A stretch of DNA of 64,000 bases from Actinomycetospora termitidis (GCF_030286555.1 NZ_JASVWF010000003.1:744001-808000), one strand, 5' to 3'; positions 18,070-27,422 are shown, counted from the stretch's first letter. A program made the numbers and translations. Notes: generated from the letters alone by a model not told the origin.

Positions 18070-20271
18070 GTGAGCAGCGCAGTGAGCACCGCAGCGACCA
18101 CCACCGGCGGCGTCGACCCCGTCACCTACGAGGTCATCCGCCACAAGCTCTGGTCGATCAACTCGGAGGGCGCGACGACCGTCGAGCACGTCTCGGGCTC
18201 CCCCGTCGTGCACGCCACCGACTACAACTTCGGCATCTACACCGCCACGGGCGAGATGGCGATCATCGGCGTCTACCTGCTGACCCCGCTCTACACCGGG
18301 GCGATGGCCGTCCAGGAGTTCCTGGCCCGCTACTCCGACATCGAGCCGGGCGACGTCTTCATCATCAACGACCCCTACCTCGCGGCCATGCACCAGAACG
18401 ACGTGCAGTTCTGCAGCCCGGTGTTCCGCGACGGCGAGATCGTGTCCTGGCTCGGCTGCATGGCCCACCAGGTCGACCTCGGCGGGATGGATCCGGGCAG
18501 CTGGTGCACGACCGCGACGGACGTCTTCCAGGAGGGCATCCGCATCCCGCCGGGCCGCATCGTCCGCAAGGGCGTGGTCAACCAGGAGCTCTGGGACACG
18601 ATCGTCCTGAACTCCCGGATGCACGACACCGTCGCGAACGACTTCCGCGCCTTCCTCGCCGGGCTCCGGGTCGCCGAGCAGCGCTTCGGCGAACTCTGCG
18701 ACCGCTACGGCACCGACGCCGTCCGCGCCACGATGGAGAGGACGCTCGACAACTCCGAGGCCGACCTGCGGGCGATGCTGCGCGAGCTGCCCGACGGCAC
18801 CTACGAGCACACGTCCTACCTCGATCGGCCGGACGGCTCCGGGCGCCCGGGCGACGCCGGGGTGGAACTGCTCCGGGTCCCCTGCGTGATGACCAAGACC
18901 GACGACCGGCTCGTCTTCGACTTCTCCGGGGCGAGCCCGCAGAGCCCCGCGTACGGCATGACGACGCGCGGCGGTCTGCTCGGGGCGGTCGCGACGCTGA
19001 TGCTGTGCACCTTCGGCGGCGAGATCCCGTGGAACCACGGCATCATGCGCCCGGTCGAGGTGGTCGCCCCGGACGGGCTGTGCGTCACGGCGGTGGAACC
19101 GATGCCGGTCTCCGGCGGCGCCGCCGGTGCGAACTGGACCGCCACCTGCTCCGCGGGCGGCGCGATCGCGAAGATGCTGAGCTTCTCCGAGCGCTACGAG
19201 GGCTTCGCCTTCGGCCCGAGCGACGGCTCCTGGCAGCTCTCCCAGTTCGGCGGGATCGACCAGCACGGCGAGCCCTTCGCCTCGATGTACATGGACTCCC
19301 TGCTCTGGGGCGGCCCGGCCTTCTCGTTCCGCGACGGGGTCGACTCGGGCGGGGCCATGGTCATCCTCGGCGGCGGGGCCACCGACGTCGAGCAGCAGGA
19401 GATGCGCCACCCGCTGCTGTACCTGTGGCGCCGGCAGGTCCCCGACTCCGGAGGGGCCGGGACCCACCGGGGCGGCAACGGCGTCCAGTTCGCGCTCACC
19501 CCGATCGACACCGAGGAGGTCACGGGAGTCCTGGGCACGCACGGCGTCGCCCTGCCCAACCGCACCGGGCTGTTCGGCGGCCTGCCCGGCTCCTGCGCCC
19601 GTTTCGAACGCGTCATCGGCAGCGGCGTCCTCGACCATCTCGCGAGCGGCCGCGGCGTCGACAACCTCCGCGAGCTCGACGGCGACCACGGGGTCCTGCC
19701 GGGCGTCGCGCCGGCGGCCCGGATCGCCCACGGCGACGTCTTCGAGTGCACCGTCCAGAACGGCGGGGGCTACGGCGACCCGCTGCTGCGCGACCCCGCC
19801 GCGGTCGCCGCCGACGTAGCCGCGGCCGCGGTCGGCGTCGAGGCGGCCCACCGGCTCTACGGCGTCGTCCTGACCGACGGCGGCCAGGTCGACCCGGCCG
19901 CGACCGAGGCCCGCCGGGACGCGGTCCGTGCCGGCCGCCGCGAGCGCATGACGGCGCCGGGTGGTGGCGCCGCGCCCGAGGTCGCCGGCGAGCCGGACGG
20001 CCGGTGGGGCACCTCCCTGCTGATCTGGACGACGGGCGGGCGCTCGGTCGCGGCCTGCGCGCACTGCCGCACCCCGCTCGGTGACCTCGCGGGCGGCTGG
20101 GAGTCCCTGGCCGGGCGCATCACCCTCGGGCCGGAGGATCTCGGCGGCCGGGTCGACGTCCACGACGCCCTCACGGCGGTCGCCCACGTCTGCCCGCACT
20201 GCCTGACGGCGCTGTGGGTGGACACCGAGCCGACGTCCGGCAAGGACTGGCGCGACTTCGCCCTGGCCTGA
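18070..20271 (+). CDS. hyuB: Hydantoinase B-type subunit with C-terminal zinc-ribbon-like extension
   Basis: HyuB/acetone-carboxylase alpha-type subunit, 733 residues. The family core spans about 15-570, with INDPYLAAMHQNDV, MAHQVDLGGMDPGS and the GGGGYGDP-like NGGGYGDPLLRDP motif. A C-terminal extension of about 150 residues ends in a four-cysteine module: CAHC at 663-666 and CPHC at 708-711. Its spacing and flanks (a TPLGDLA segment and a closing WVDTEP) resemble the small zinc-binding gamma subunit of acetone carboxylase, so alpha- and gamma-like parts seem fused. The GTG at 18070 follows GGAGGA, 16 bp after hyuA. Confidence 0.88.
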   Translation: MSSAVSTAATTTGGVDPVTYEVIRHKLWSINSEGATTVEHVSGSPVVHATDYNFGIYTATGEMAIIGVYLLTPLYTGAMAVQEFLARYSDIEPGDVFIINDPYLAAMHQNDVQFCSPVFRDGEIVSWLGCMAHQVDLGGMDPGSWCTTATDVFQEGIRIPPGRIVRKGVVNQELWDTIVLNSRMHDTVANDFRAFLAGLRVAEQRFGELCDRYGTDAVRATMERTLDNSEADLRAMLRELPDGTYEHTSYLDRPDGSGRPGDAGVELLRVPCVMTKTDDRLVFDFSGASPQSPAYGMTTRGGLLGAVATLMLCTFGGEIPWNHGIMRPVEVVAPDGLCVTAVEPMPVSGGAAGANWTATCSAGGAIAKMLSFSERYEGFAFGPSDGSWQLSQFGGIDQHGEPFASMYMDSLLWGGPAFSFRDGVDSGGAMVILGGGATDVEQQEMRHPLLYLWRRQVPDSGGAGTHRGGNGVQFALTPIDTEEVTGVLGTHGVALPNRTGLFGGLPGSCARFERVIGSGVLDHLASGRGVDNLRELDGDHGVLPGVAPAARIAHGDVFECTVQNGGGYGDPLLRDPAAVAADVAAAAVGVEAAHRLYGVVLTDGGQVDPAATEARRDAVRAGRRERMTAPGGGAAPEVAGEPDGRWGTSLLIWTTGGRSVAACAHCRTPLGDLAGGWESLAGRITLGPEDLGGRVDVHDALTAVAHVCPHCLTALWVDTEPTSGKDWRDFALA

Positions 20272-20293
20272 CCCGCTCCCCGAGAGGACTCGC

Positions 20294-21418
20294 ATGCCCA
20301 CCCACGACCTCGCCGTCATCGGCGGCGACGGCATCGGGCCCGACGTCACCACCGAGGCGCTGCGCAGCATCCACGCGGCCGCGCGGCGCTTCGGCTTCGA
20401 CGTCACCACGACGGAGTACGACCTGGGGGCCGAGCGCTACCTGCGCGACGGGACCGCGCTCGACGACGCGGACGTCGAGCGGCTCCGGCGGCACGACGCG
20501 ATCCTGCTCGGCGCGGTCGGGGATCCCCGGGTACCGCCCGGGGTCCTGGAGCGCGGGCTCGTCGTCGGCCTGCGGGTCGCGCTGCGGCACGCGGTCAACG
20601 TCCGGCCGGTCCGGCTCTACCCCGGCGTCGAGAGCCCGGTCCGCGACCTGACCCCCGACCGGTGCGACCTGGTGATCATCCGGGAGAACACCGAGGGCCT
20701 CTACGCGGGCGGCGGCACGACCGTCCACCGCGGCACCGAGCACGCGACCGCGATCCAGAACTCGGTGACGACGACACCCGCGACCCGCGCGTGCGTCGAG
20801 TACGCGTACCGGCTCGCGCGGGCACGGCGCGGGCGGCTGACGCTGTGCCACAAGACGAACATCCTCGTCGAGGCCGGTCGGCTCTGGACCGACGTCGTCG
20901 AGCAGGTCGGCGCGGCGTACCCCGGGGTCGGGCGGGACTACGTGCACGCGGACGCGATGTGTCAGCACCTGCCCCTGACCCCGGAGCGCTTCGACGTCGT
21001 CGTCACCGACAACCTCTTCGGCGACATCATCAGCGACCTCGGCGCGACGATCCAGGGCGGGCTGGGGCTGGCGGCCAGCGGCAACATCAACCCGGCCGGG
21101 GACACGCCGGGCATGTTCGAGCCGGTCCACGGCTCGGCGCCGGACATCGCCGGCACAGGGCGCGCCAACCCCGCCGCGGCCGTGCTCTCCGCCGCGATGT
21201 GCCTCGCGAGCCTCGGCGAACCGGAGGCCGCCCTGGTGCTGGAGGCCGCCACGGCAGGTGTGCTCGCGGAGCTCCCGGCCACCACCGGGCCCGCGACGGG
21301 CGAGGGCACCTCCGGGATCGGCGCGCGCATCGCGGAACGGGTCGCCACCGTGGAGCCGGACGCCCTCGGCGACCCGGCCACGTCGCTGATGAGTGCCCTG
21401 GTGCGGGCGGCCGCCTGA
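20294..21418 (+). CDS. Isopropylmalate/tartrate dehydrogenase-family protein
   Basis: NAD-dependent beta-decarboxylating dehydrogenase, 374 residues, closest in pattern to actinobacterial LeuB: GGDGIGPDV at the N terminus, RPVRLYPGVESPVRDL, RENTEG, DNLFGDIISDLGA and the NAD motif PVHGSAPDIAG. Placement as the last gene of the GntR-hyuA-hyuB operon, 22 bp after hyuB, suggests a catabolic role on a hydroxy-diacid such as malate, tartrate or an alkylmalate rather than leucine synthesis. The ATG at 20294 has a GAGAGGA site. A strong hairpin follows the stop. Confidence 0.87.
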   Translation: MPTHDLAVIGGDGIGPDVTTEALRSIHAAARRFGFDVTTTEYDLGAERYLRDGTALDDADVERLRRHDAILLGAVGDPRVPPGVLERGLVVGLRVALRHAVNVRPVRLYPGVESPVRDLTPDRCDLVIIRENTEGLYAGGGTTVHRGTEHATAIQNSVTTTPATRACVEYAYRLARARRGRLTLCHKTNILVEAGRLWTDVVEQVGAAYPGVGRDYVHADAMCQHLPLTPERFDVVVTDNLFGDIISDLGATIQGGLGLAASGNINPAGDTPGMFEPVHGSAPDIAGTGRANPAAAVLSAAMCLASLGEPEAALVLEAATAGVLAELPATTGPATGEGTSGIGARIAERVATVEPDALGDPATSLMSALVRAAA

Positions 21419-21423
21419 CCCCT

Positions 21424-21478
21424 GAACGAACGAGCGGCACTCCCGCTGCATCGATGCGCGCGAGAGTGCCGTTCGTTC
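21424..21478. terminator. Bidirectional hairpin terminator
   Basis: Arms GAACGAA plus CGGCACTC pair with GAGTGCCG plus TTCGTTC across a small bulge, and the loop itself contains the perfect palindrome GCATCGATGC (21448-21457). It sits between two converging genes, the isopropylmalate-dehydrogenase-like gene and the MFS gene, with no T-run, as usual in actinobacteria. Confidence 0.75.
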
Positions 21479-21488
21479 CGGGGAGGGG

Positions 21489-24197
21489 TCAGCGCACCAC
21501 CGGCAGCGGAGCGGTCGCGTCGTCGACGGGCTCGGTGCCGGCCGGCTGCGGCGGGTCGACGGTGAGCTCGACCGCGGCGGGGCGGCCGGAGGTCACGGTG
21601 ACCGTCTCCGAGACCGGGGCGAACCCGCTCGCGGTCAGCAGGTAGCGGCCCTCGGCGAGGTCCTCCACCGCGAAGCGACCCGCGGCGTCGGTGACGGTCG
21701 AGGCGACGACCCGCCCGTCGGCGCCCATGAGCACCACGAGCGACTCCGGCACGGCCCCGCCCGTGACCGAGCGGACCCGGCCCCGGACCGCGTGTCGCGC
21801 GACGGCGACCCGCACGTCGTGCCGCGTCCCGCGGCGGCCCGCCGGGGCGGCCTCCTCCACGACCAGCCGCTCGGCGACCGGCTCCCGCCCGGGGGCGAGC
21901 ACCGCCACGGTGTAGGCGCCCGGCTCGAGCTCCGGGCACTCCCACGTGCCGTCGGCGCCGGTGCGGCGGACCGCCCGGACCCCGCCGCTCGCGTCGGTCA
22001 CCGTCACGGTCGCACCGACCACCGGGATGTCCGCGGTGTCCCGCACCGAGCCGCCCACCGGCGTCGCCCGGCGCAGCGTCAGCGACCGGTGCACGGGCAC
22101 CCCGTCGAGCGTCACGAGCTCGGCGAGCGGCTTGAACGTGCTCGGGTTCGCGACGACGACGTAGTTGGCGGGCAGCGGCGCGTGCAGCCGGAACGACCCG
22201 TCGGCCGCGGAGAACGTCCGGTCGACGACGGTGCCGTCGAGGGCGTGCAGCGCCATCGGGATGCCGGCGAGTTCCTGCGTGAACCGCACCGACCCGTCGT
22301 CGGGAAGGGAGCCGTCGGAGAGCTCCCCGAGGACCACGGAGTCGCCGTGGCGCACCGGCGCCTCGTGCCGACCGGTGCGCGGTACCGGCGAGGGCCGCAG
22401 CACGCGTTCGCTGCCCGCGGCCCCGGCCGCGCCGACGGGCGGAGTGGACGCCGGGACGTCCAGCGCGCCGCGGGCGGCTCCGGTGACCTCGGCGGCGGAG
22501 TCGACGCTGCCCGGGCCGGCGGCCCGACCGGACTCCTCGGCCTGCCGGGCCTGGATGCCCGACGTCGTGCGCAGCGGGACCTCCTTGAGGAACCAGATGA
22601 GCACGAAGCCGACGGCGATGACGCAGGCGGCCACGAGGAAGACCAGGTCCATGGACGAGGCGAAGCCCTCGAAGTACGGCTGCGCGAGGCGCGGGTCCAT
22701 CCGCTGCAGGATCGACGAGTCCTGGGTGACCTGCGCCGCGCCGACGGCCGGGTTCACACCCGGCGTGTTGACCGGGTCCGCGGCGACGGCCGGGTCGGCC
22801 AGGGCCGCCCGGAAGTCGGGCGAGGACGCCGCCGTCCGGAACGCGGAGGTGATGTTGCCGCCGACGGTGGAGAACAGGATCGACAGGAACACCGAGACGC
22901 CGAGCGTGCCGCCCATCTGGCGGAAGAACGTGGCCGACGCGGTCGCGACGCCCATGTCGCTCGCCGGGACCGCGTTCTGCACGGCCAGCACGAGGGTCTG
23001 CATGCAGTTCCCGAGCCCGAGGCCGAACACGACCATGAGGACCGCGACCTGCCAGTACGGCGTGTCCGCGTGCAGCAGGAAGTGGAAGAGCAGCATGCCG
23101 AGGGTCATCAGGCCGAGGCCGATCACCGGGAAGACCTTGTAGCGCCCGGTGCGGCTGGTCAGCTGACCGGAGATCACCGAGGCGACCATGATGCCGCCGA
23201 CCAGCGGGATCATCTCCAGACCGGCCTCGGTCGGGCTGGACCCGCCGACGATCTGCAGGTACTGCGGGACGATCGCGATGCCGCCGAACATGCCGACACC
23301 GGTGATGACCGCGATGATCGTGGTCAGGCTGAAGACGCCGTTGCGGAACAGCCGCAGTGGCAGCAGGGCGTCGTCGCCGTAGGCACGCTCGGCCAGGACG
23401 AACGCGACGATGCCGACGGCACCGATCGCGTAGCAGACGATCGCCCACGTCGAGCCCCAGCCCCACGTCTGGCCCTGCTCGGCCACGATCAGCAGCGGGA
23501 CGAGCGCGACGGCGAGTGCGGTGGCGCCCGGCCAGTCGATGCGGTGCTCACGACGGTTGTGCGGGAGGTTCAGCACCCGCCAGACGACGGTGAAGGCGAT
23601 GATGCCGATCGGCACGTTGACCAGGAAGACCCAACGCCAGCCGGTGATCCCGACGATCGAGTCGGCGCCGGCGAAGAAGCCGCCGACGACCGGGCCGATG
23701 ACGCTCGACGTCCCGAACACCGCGAGGAAGTAGCCCTGGTACCGGGCGCGCTCCCGCGGCGGGACGATGTCGCCGATGATCGTGAGCGCGAGGCTCATCA
23801 GGCCGCCGGCGCCCGCGCCCTGGATGGCCCGGAAGATCGCCAGCTCGTACATCGACGTCGAGATCGTGCAGAGCACCGACCCGATGACGAAGACGGCGAT
23901 GGCGAAGAGGAAGAACGGCTTGCGCCCGTAGAGGTCGGAGAGCTTGCCGTAGAGCGGCGTCGCGATCGTCGCGGTGATCAGGTACGCCGTCGTCGCCCAC
24001 GCCTGCAGGTTCAGGCCGTTGAGGTCGTCGGCGATGGTGCGGATCGAGGTGGAGACGATGTTCTGGTCGAGCGCGGCCAGGAACATGCCGAGCATGAGCC
24101 CGGAGAGGATCGTCAGGATCTGGCGGTGGGTGAACGCCCCGCCCGCCGTCGCGGACGACACGGGCGGTGCCGCCTGTGCCTCCTGCGTCGTGCTCAT
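21489..24197 (-). CDS. DHA2 MFS exporter with C-terminal CPR-domain tail
   Basis: EmrB/QacA-type drug:proton antiporter (14 membrane segments, about residues 20-545) extended by some 350 residues to 902. Transporter motifs include LDQNIVSTSIRTIADDL and GKLSDLYGRKPF. After a charged, glycine-alanine linker come about three carboxypeptidase-regulatory-like beta-sandwich units, recognisable by VVGATVTVTDASGGVR, TGADGTWECPELEPGAYTV, MGADGRVVAS and DLAEGRYLLTASG. DHA2 termini are normally cytoplasmic, which puts these domains inside the cell. The ATG at 24197 overlaps the MarR stop (ATGA), so it is the second gene of a MarR-exporter operon. Standard DHA2 proteins are 450-520 residues. Confidence 0.9.
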   Translation of the reverse strand: MSTTQEAQAAPPVSSATAGGAFTHRQILTILSGLMLGMFLAALDQNIVSTSIRTIADDLNGLNLQAWATTAYLITATIATPLYGKLSDLYGRKPFFLFAIAVFVIGSVLCTISTSMYELAIFRAIQGAGAGGLMSLALTIIGDIVPPRERARYQGYFLAVFGTSSVIGPVVGGFFAGADSIVGITGWRWVFLVNVPIGIIAFTVVWRVLNLPHNRREHRIDWPGATALAVALVPLLIVAEQGQTWGWGSTWAIVCYAIGAVGIVAFVLAERAYGDDALLPLRLFRNGVFSLTTIIAVITGVGMFGGIAIVPQYLQIVGGSSPTEAGLEMIPLVGGIMVASVISGQLTSRTGRYKVFPVIGLGLMTLGMLLFHFLLHADTPYWQVAVLMVVFGLGLGNCMQTLVLAVQNAVPASDMGVATASATFFRQMGGTLGVSVFLSILFSTVGGNITSAFRTAASSPDFRAALADPAVAADPVNTPGVNPAVGAAQVTQDSSILQRMDPRLAQPYFEGFASSMDLVFLVAACVIAVGFVLIWFLKEVPLRTTSGIQARQAEESGRAAGPGSVDSAAEVTGAARGALDVPASTPPVGAAGAAGSERVLRPSPVPRTGRHEAPVRHGDSVVLGELSDGSLPDDGSVRFTQELAGIPMALHALDGTVVDRTFSAADGSFRLHAPLPANYVVVANPSTFKPLAELVTLDGVPVHRSLTLRRATPVGGSVRDTADIPVVGATVTVTDASGGVRAVRRTGADGTWECPELEPGAYTVAVLAPGREPVAERLVVEEAAPAGRRGTRHDVRVAVARHAVRGRVRSVTGGAVPESLVVLMGADGRVVASTVTDAAGRFAVEDLAEGRYLLTASGFAPVSETVTVTSGRPAAVELTVDPPQPAGTEPVDDATAPLPVVR

Positions 24198-24703
24198 CGG
24201 TCCTCCTGGGACGCGTCGTGGTGGTTCTCGAGCGCGGTGGTGAAGCGGTCCATCAACGCGACGAGCCGCTCGCGGTCGGCCTCGTCCCAGTCGCTCGTGA
24301 CATCGGAGATCCAGCGGTTGCGGAGGTCGCGGTTGGCCTCGAAGACCCGGTGCCCCTCGGCGGTGGCGGCGAGCAGGCACGCCCGGCCGTCGGCGGGATC
24401 GGGCCGGCGCTCGACGTAGCCGATCCGGACGAGCGCGGCGACCTGCCGGCTCACCGTCGACGGGTCGGAGTGCACGGCCTCGGCCAGCGCGTTGGACCGG
24501 TGCGGCCCGGAGATGACCAGGCGGGCGAGCAGGACGTACGCGGCGCGCTCGACGCCGTCGTCCTTCGGCTTGGTCATCCGCTTGCGCTCGATGTGCCGGA
24601 TCAGCCGGATCAGCTGCAGGCCGATCCGGTCCGAGGTCCGCCAGCGCTCGTCCGCCCCCTCGGGGACGGGCGGGGCCGGGCGCTCACCGATGGGTGCGTT
24701 CAT
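24194..24703 (-). CDS. MarR-family transcriptional regulator
   Basis: A 169-residue winged-helix MarR regulator. The core reads LLARLVISGPHRSNALAEAVHSDPSTVSRQVAALVR followed in its wing by RRPDPADGRA; only the DNA-recognition helix region STVSRQVAALV is diagnostic. It lies directly upstream of, and overlaps by 4 bp, the drug-exporter gene, the classic arrangement of an autorepressed efflux operon induced by the exporter's substrate. The ATG at 24703 is chosen because upstream in-frame codons fall in the operator-like repeats. Confidence 0.92.
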   Translation of the reverse strand: MNAPIGERPAPPVPEGADERWRTSDRIGLQLIRLIRHIERKRMTKPKDDGVERAAYVLLARLVISGPHRSNALAEAVHSDPSTVSRQVAALVRIGYVERRPDPADGRACLLAATAEGHRVFEANRDLRNRWISDVTSDWDEADRERLVALMDRFTTALENHHDASQEDR

Positions 24704-24715
24704 TGCGTGCTCCGT

Positions 24716-24736
24716 ACAATCGCTTGTTCGGTACAA
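24716..24736. promoter_or_regulatory. MarR operator-like ACAA/TTGT repeat cluster
   Basis: Directly upstream of the MarR gene the sequence alternates ACAA-TCGC-TTGT-TCGGT-ACAA, giving two overlapping inverted repeats (24716-24727 and 24724-24736). TTGT/ACAA half-sites are typical of MarR operators. Autoregulation is inferred from location. Confidence 0.5.
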
Positions 24737-24803
24737 CTATGCACCCGGGGTCAGCGCGCCGCCAACCCGGGCTACCCGTTCGGGGATGTGATGTGCTCAC
24801 CCG

Positions 24804-25601
24804 ATGGTCGACGTCGACGAACGCCTCCACGACCGCGTCCGCTACGCCCGGACCGGCCACGTCGCGACCATCACCTACGACCGTCCGGACAAGCTCAACG
24901 CGATCGACGGCGCCATGCGCGACGGGCTCAACGCCGCGTTCTCCCGGTTCTCCGCCGACGACGAGGCGTGGGTCGGCGTGGTGACCGGCGCCGGCCGCGC
25001 GTTCTGCGCAGGGGCGGACTTCGGCTCCGAGCGCAACCCGGCCGGTGAGTTCCCGGGGTCGTTCTGGGAGCGCCCGACGGTGAACTCCTTCGAGTCCGGC
25101 TGGGAGATCCACAAGCCGGTGATCGCCGCCGTCAACGGCCTGTGCCTGGGCTACGGGCTGACGCTCGTGACGTGGTGCGACTTCGTCATCGCCTCGGACC
25201 GCGCGACCTTCGGCTACCCGGAGGTGAAGCTCGGCGTCCCGACGATCGTCGGCGCGCTGCGGCTCCCGGGCCGGGTGGGCTGGCAGCCCGCCATGGAGCT
25301 GCTGCTCACCGGCGAGACGATCTCCGCCGCGCGGGCGAAGGAGATCGGGCTGGCACTGCAGGTGGTGCCGCACGAGGAGCTGGACTCCGCCGTCGACGCC
25401 TTCGCGCAGCGCCTGCTCGCCGGCGCGCCCCTGGCCCAGCGCGCGATCAAGGAGGTCGCGCGACGGGGTCCGGAGATGTCGCAGACCGATGCGATCCGGT
25501 TCGGGGAGACGATGCGTCGGGTGGCCGGGGCGACCGAGGACGCGACGGAGGGCGGGCTCGCCGCGCGGGAGAAGCGGCCCCCGCGATGGCAGGGCCGCTG
25601 A
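24804..25601 (+). CDS. Enoyl-CoA hydratase/isomerase family protein
   Basis: Crotonase-fold protein of 265 residues. Oxyanion-hole segments are AFCAGADFGS and AVNGLCLGYGLTLV, and FGYPEVKLGV carries the second conserved glutamate. The first catalytic glutamate of true hydratases (GGGCELA motif) is replaced by threonine here (GYGLTLV), so it may be an isomerase, hydrolase or lyase rather than a classical enoyl-CoA hydratase. It is convergent with the thiolase gene 7 bp downstream, with stops almost touching. Upstream it is divergent from MarR. Confidence 0.87.
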   Translation: MVDVDERLHDRVRYARTGHVATITYDRPDKLNAIDGAMRDGLNAAFSRFSADDEAWVGVVTGAGRAFCAGADFGSERNPAGEFPGSFWERPTVNSFESGWEIHKPVIAAVNGLCLGYGLTLVTWCDFVIASDRATFGYPEVKLGVPTIVGALRLPGRVGWQPAMELLLTGETISAARAKEIGLALQVVPHEELDSAVDAFAQRLLAGAPLAQRAIKEVARRGPEMSQTDAIRFGETMRRVAGATEDATEGGLAAREKRPPRWQGR

Positions 25602-25608
25602 CCCGCCG

Positions 25609-26829
25609 TCAGGACATCCGCTCGAACACCGCCGCGAGGCCCTGGCCGCCGCCGATGCACATGGTCTCGAGCCCGTAGCGGGCCTGGCGACGTTCCATCT
25701 CGCGCAGCATCGTGGTCAGGATCCGCACCCCGGTGGCGCCGACCGGGTGGCCGAGCGAGATGCCCGAGCCGTTCGGGTTGACCCGCTCGTCGTCGATCAG
25801 GTCGATGCCCCACTCCCGGGCCACCCCGAGGGCCTGCGCGGCGAACGCCTCGTTGAGCTCGATCACGTCCATGTCCGCCAGCGACAGCCCGGCCTGCCCG
25901 AGGGCCTTCTCGGTCGCCGGGACCGGCCCGATCCCCATGATCTCCGGCCCGCAGCCCGCCACACCCCACGACACGAGCCGCGCCAGCGGCCGCAGCCCCA
26001 GCTCGGCCGCCTTCTGCGGGGTGGTGACGATGCAGACCGCGGCGCCGTCGTTCTGGCCACTCGCGTTCCCGGCGGTGACCGTGGCGTCCGGGTCCTGCTT
26101 ACCCATGATCGGGCGCAGCTTGGCTAGTGACTCGAGGTTCGCGTCCGGGCGGATGTGCTCATCCTGATCGACGACGGTGTCGCCCTTGCGGCCGTGGATC
26201 GTCACCGGCACCAGCTCGTCGGCGTAGCGGCCCTCCTTGACCGCGGCGGTGGCCTTCTCGTGGCTGCGCACCGCGAGCCGGTCCTGCTCCTCACGGGGAA
26301 TCGAGTACTTCTTGCGGACGTTCTCCGCGGTCTCGATCATCCCGCCGGGCACCGGGTGGTTCACCCCGCCGGCGTGCACCCGGCCCTGGGCCAGGGAGTC
26401 CTTCATCTCGAACCCGCCGGCCTTGGTGCCCCACCGGACCTTGTCGGTGAAGTACGAGGCGCCCGACATCGACTCCGCGCCGCCCGCGAGGACCAGGTCG
26501 TTCGCGCCGGAGGAGACCGCCATCGCCGCGTAGAGCACCGCCTGCAGCCCCGACCCGCAGCGCCGGTCGATCTGGATCCCGGGCACCGTCACGTCCAGCC
26601 CGGCGTCCAGCGCCGCGACCCGCCCGATCGCCGGCGCGTCCATCGTCGGGTAGCAGTGCCCGAACACCACGTCGTCGATCTGCTCCGCGGTGATCCCGGT
26701 GCGGCGCACCAACTCGCGGATCACCGTCGCCCCGAGCTCCTGCACCGGGAAGTCGCGCAGCGACCCCCCGAAGCCACCGACGGGAGTACGGACCGGCTCA
26801 CAGACGACGGCATCCACCACGTCCTGCAT
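25609..26829 (-). CDS. Thiolase (acetyl-CoA acyltransferase)
   Basis: Type II/degradative thiolase of 406 residues that would cleave 3-ketoacyl-CoA or condense acetyl-CoA. Nucleophile Cys91 sits in RRCGSGLQAV, the ELNEAFAAQ and GHPVGATG motifs supply the active-site asparagine and histidine, and the second cysteine is in MCIGGGQGLA. The ATG at 26829 is taken as the start; further upstream codons add an arginine-rich, non-family stretch. It is separate from, and not closely similar to, the second thiolase at 55508. Confidence 0.93.
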   Translation of the reverse strand: MQDVVDAVVCEPVRTPVGGFGGSLRDFPVQELGATVIRELVRRTGITAEQIDDVVFGHCYPTMDAPAIGRVAALDAGLDVTVPGIQIDRRCGSGLQAVLYAAMAVSSGANDLVLAGGAESMSGASYFTDKVRWGTKAGGFEMKDSLAQGRVHAGGVNHPVPGGMIETAENVRKKYSIPREEQDRLAVRSHEKATAAVKEGRYADELVPVTIHGRKGDTVVDQDEHIRPDANLESLAKLRPIMGKQDPDATVTAGNASGQNDGAAVCIVTTPQKAAELGLRPLARLVSWGVAGCGPEIMGIGPVPATEKALGQAGLSLADMDVIELNEAFAAQALGVAREWGIDLIDDERVNPNGSGISLGHPVGATGVRILTTMLREMERRQARYGLETMCIGGGQGLAAVFERMS

Positions 26830-26895
26830 CCTCCCCGACGACGACCGCGGCCGGTTCGTGCGATCCCGCACAGCGGAAGGGTGTGGCTCCGCCTC

Positions 26896-26935
26896 GTGAG
26901 CACTATTCCGTGTCCAGACACGGAACAGTGCTCAC
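26896..26935. terminator. Hairpin terminator 3' of MaoC gene
   Basis: Two 19-base arms (GTGAGCACTATTCCGTGTC at 26896-26914 and its complement at 26917-26935) pair with a single mismatch across a CA centre. It lies 3 bp past the stop of the minus-strand MaoC gene and before the thiolase start, so it should end the upstream transcript. No T-run. Confidence 0.65.
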
Positions 26936-26938
26936 CTG

Positions 26939-27391
26939 CTACAGCACATACCGCAGGATCACCTCGGCGACGCACGCCGGCTTCGGCCAGCCCTCGATCT
27001 CGACGGTGCCGCCGATCGTCGCCTGGACGCCGTTCGGCACGTCGGTGACGTCGACCAGCCGGCAGTGCCCCCGCACGCGACTGCCCACCGGCACGGGCGC
27101 GGGGAAGCGGACCTTGTTCAGCCCGTAGTTCACCGTCATCGACACCCCGCTGACCTCGAAGGTGTCCCAGCCGAACTTCGGCATGAGCGCGACCGTGAGG
27201 AACCCGTGCGCCACGGTCCGACCGAACGGCCCATCCGCGGCGCGCTCCGGATCGACGTGGATCCACTGGTGGTCATCCGTGGCGTCCGCGAAGACGTTGA
27301 TCCGCTCCTGGTCGACGAGGACCCACTCGCTGGTGCCGAGGTCCTCCCCCACCGCTGCGCGCAGTTCCTCGACGTCGGCGAACTTCCGCAA
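26939..27391 (-). CDS. MaoC-family dehydratase
   Basis: Single hot-dog (R)-enoyl-CoA hydratase-like protein, 150 residues. The hydratase-2 motif appears as FADATDDHQWIHVDPERA (Asp/His pair) with FGRTVAHGFLTVAL after it. It would hydrate trans-2-enoyl-CoA or a related thioester. The TTG at 27391 has GAGGAG 8 bp upstream and gives the family N terminus. It follows the F420-dependent oxidoreductase gene by 31 bp and is probably cotranscribed with it. Confidence 0.88.
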   Translation of the reverse strand: MRKFADVEELRAAVGEDLGTSEWVLVDQERINVFADATDDHQWIHVDPERAADGPFGRTVAHGFLTVALMPKFGWDTFEVSGVSMTVNYGLNKVRFPAPVPVGSRVRGHCRLVDVTDVPNGVQATIGGTVEIEGWPKPACVAEVILRYVL

Positions 27392-27422
27392 GACATGCTC
27401 CTCGTCAGGTGTGGGACGGCCC

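Noticed and set aside
25609..26829. Recent duplication of the two thiolases
   Set aside because: Both carry the nucleophile at residue 91, but overall sequences and motifs differ; they belong to different thiolase groups.
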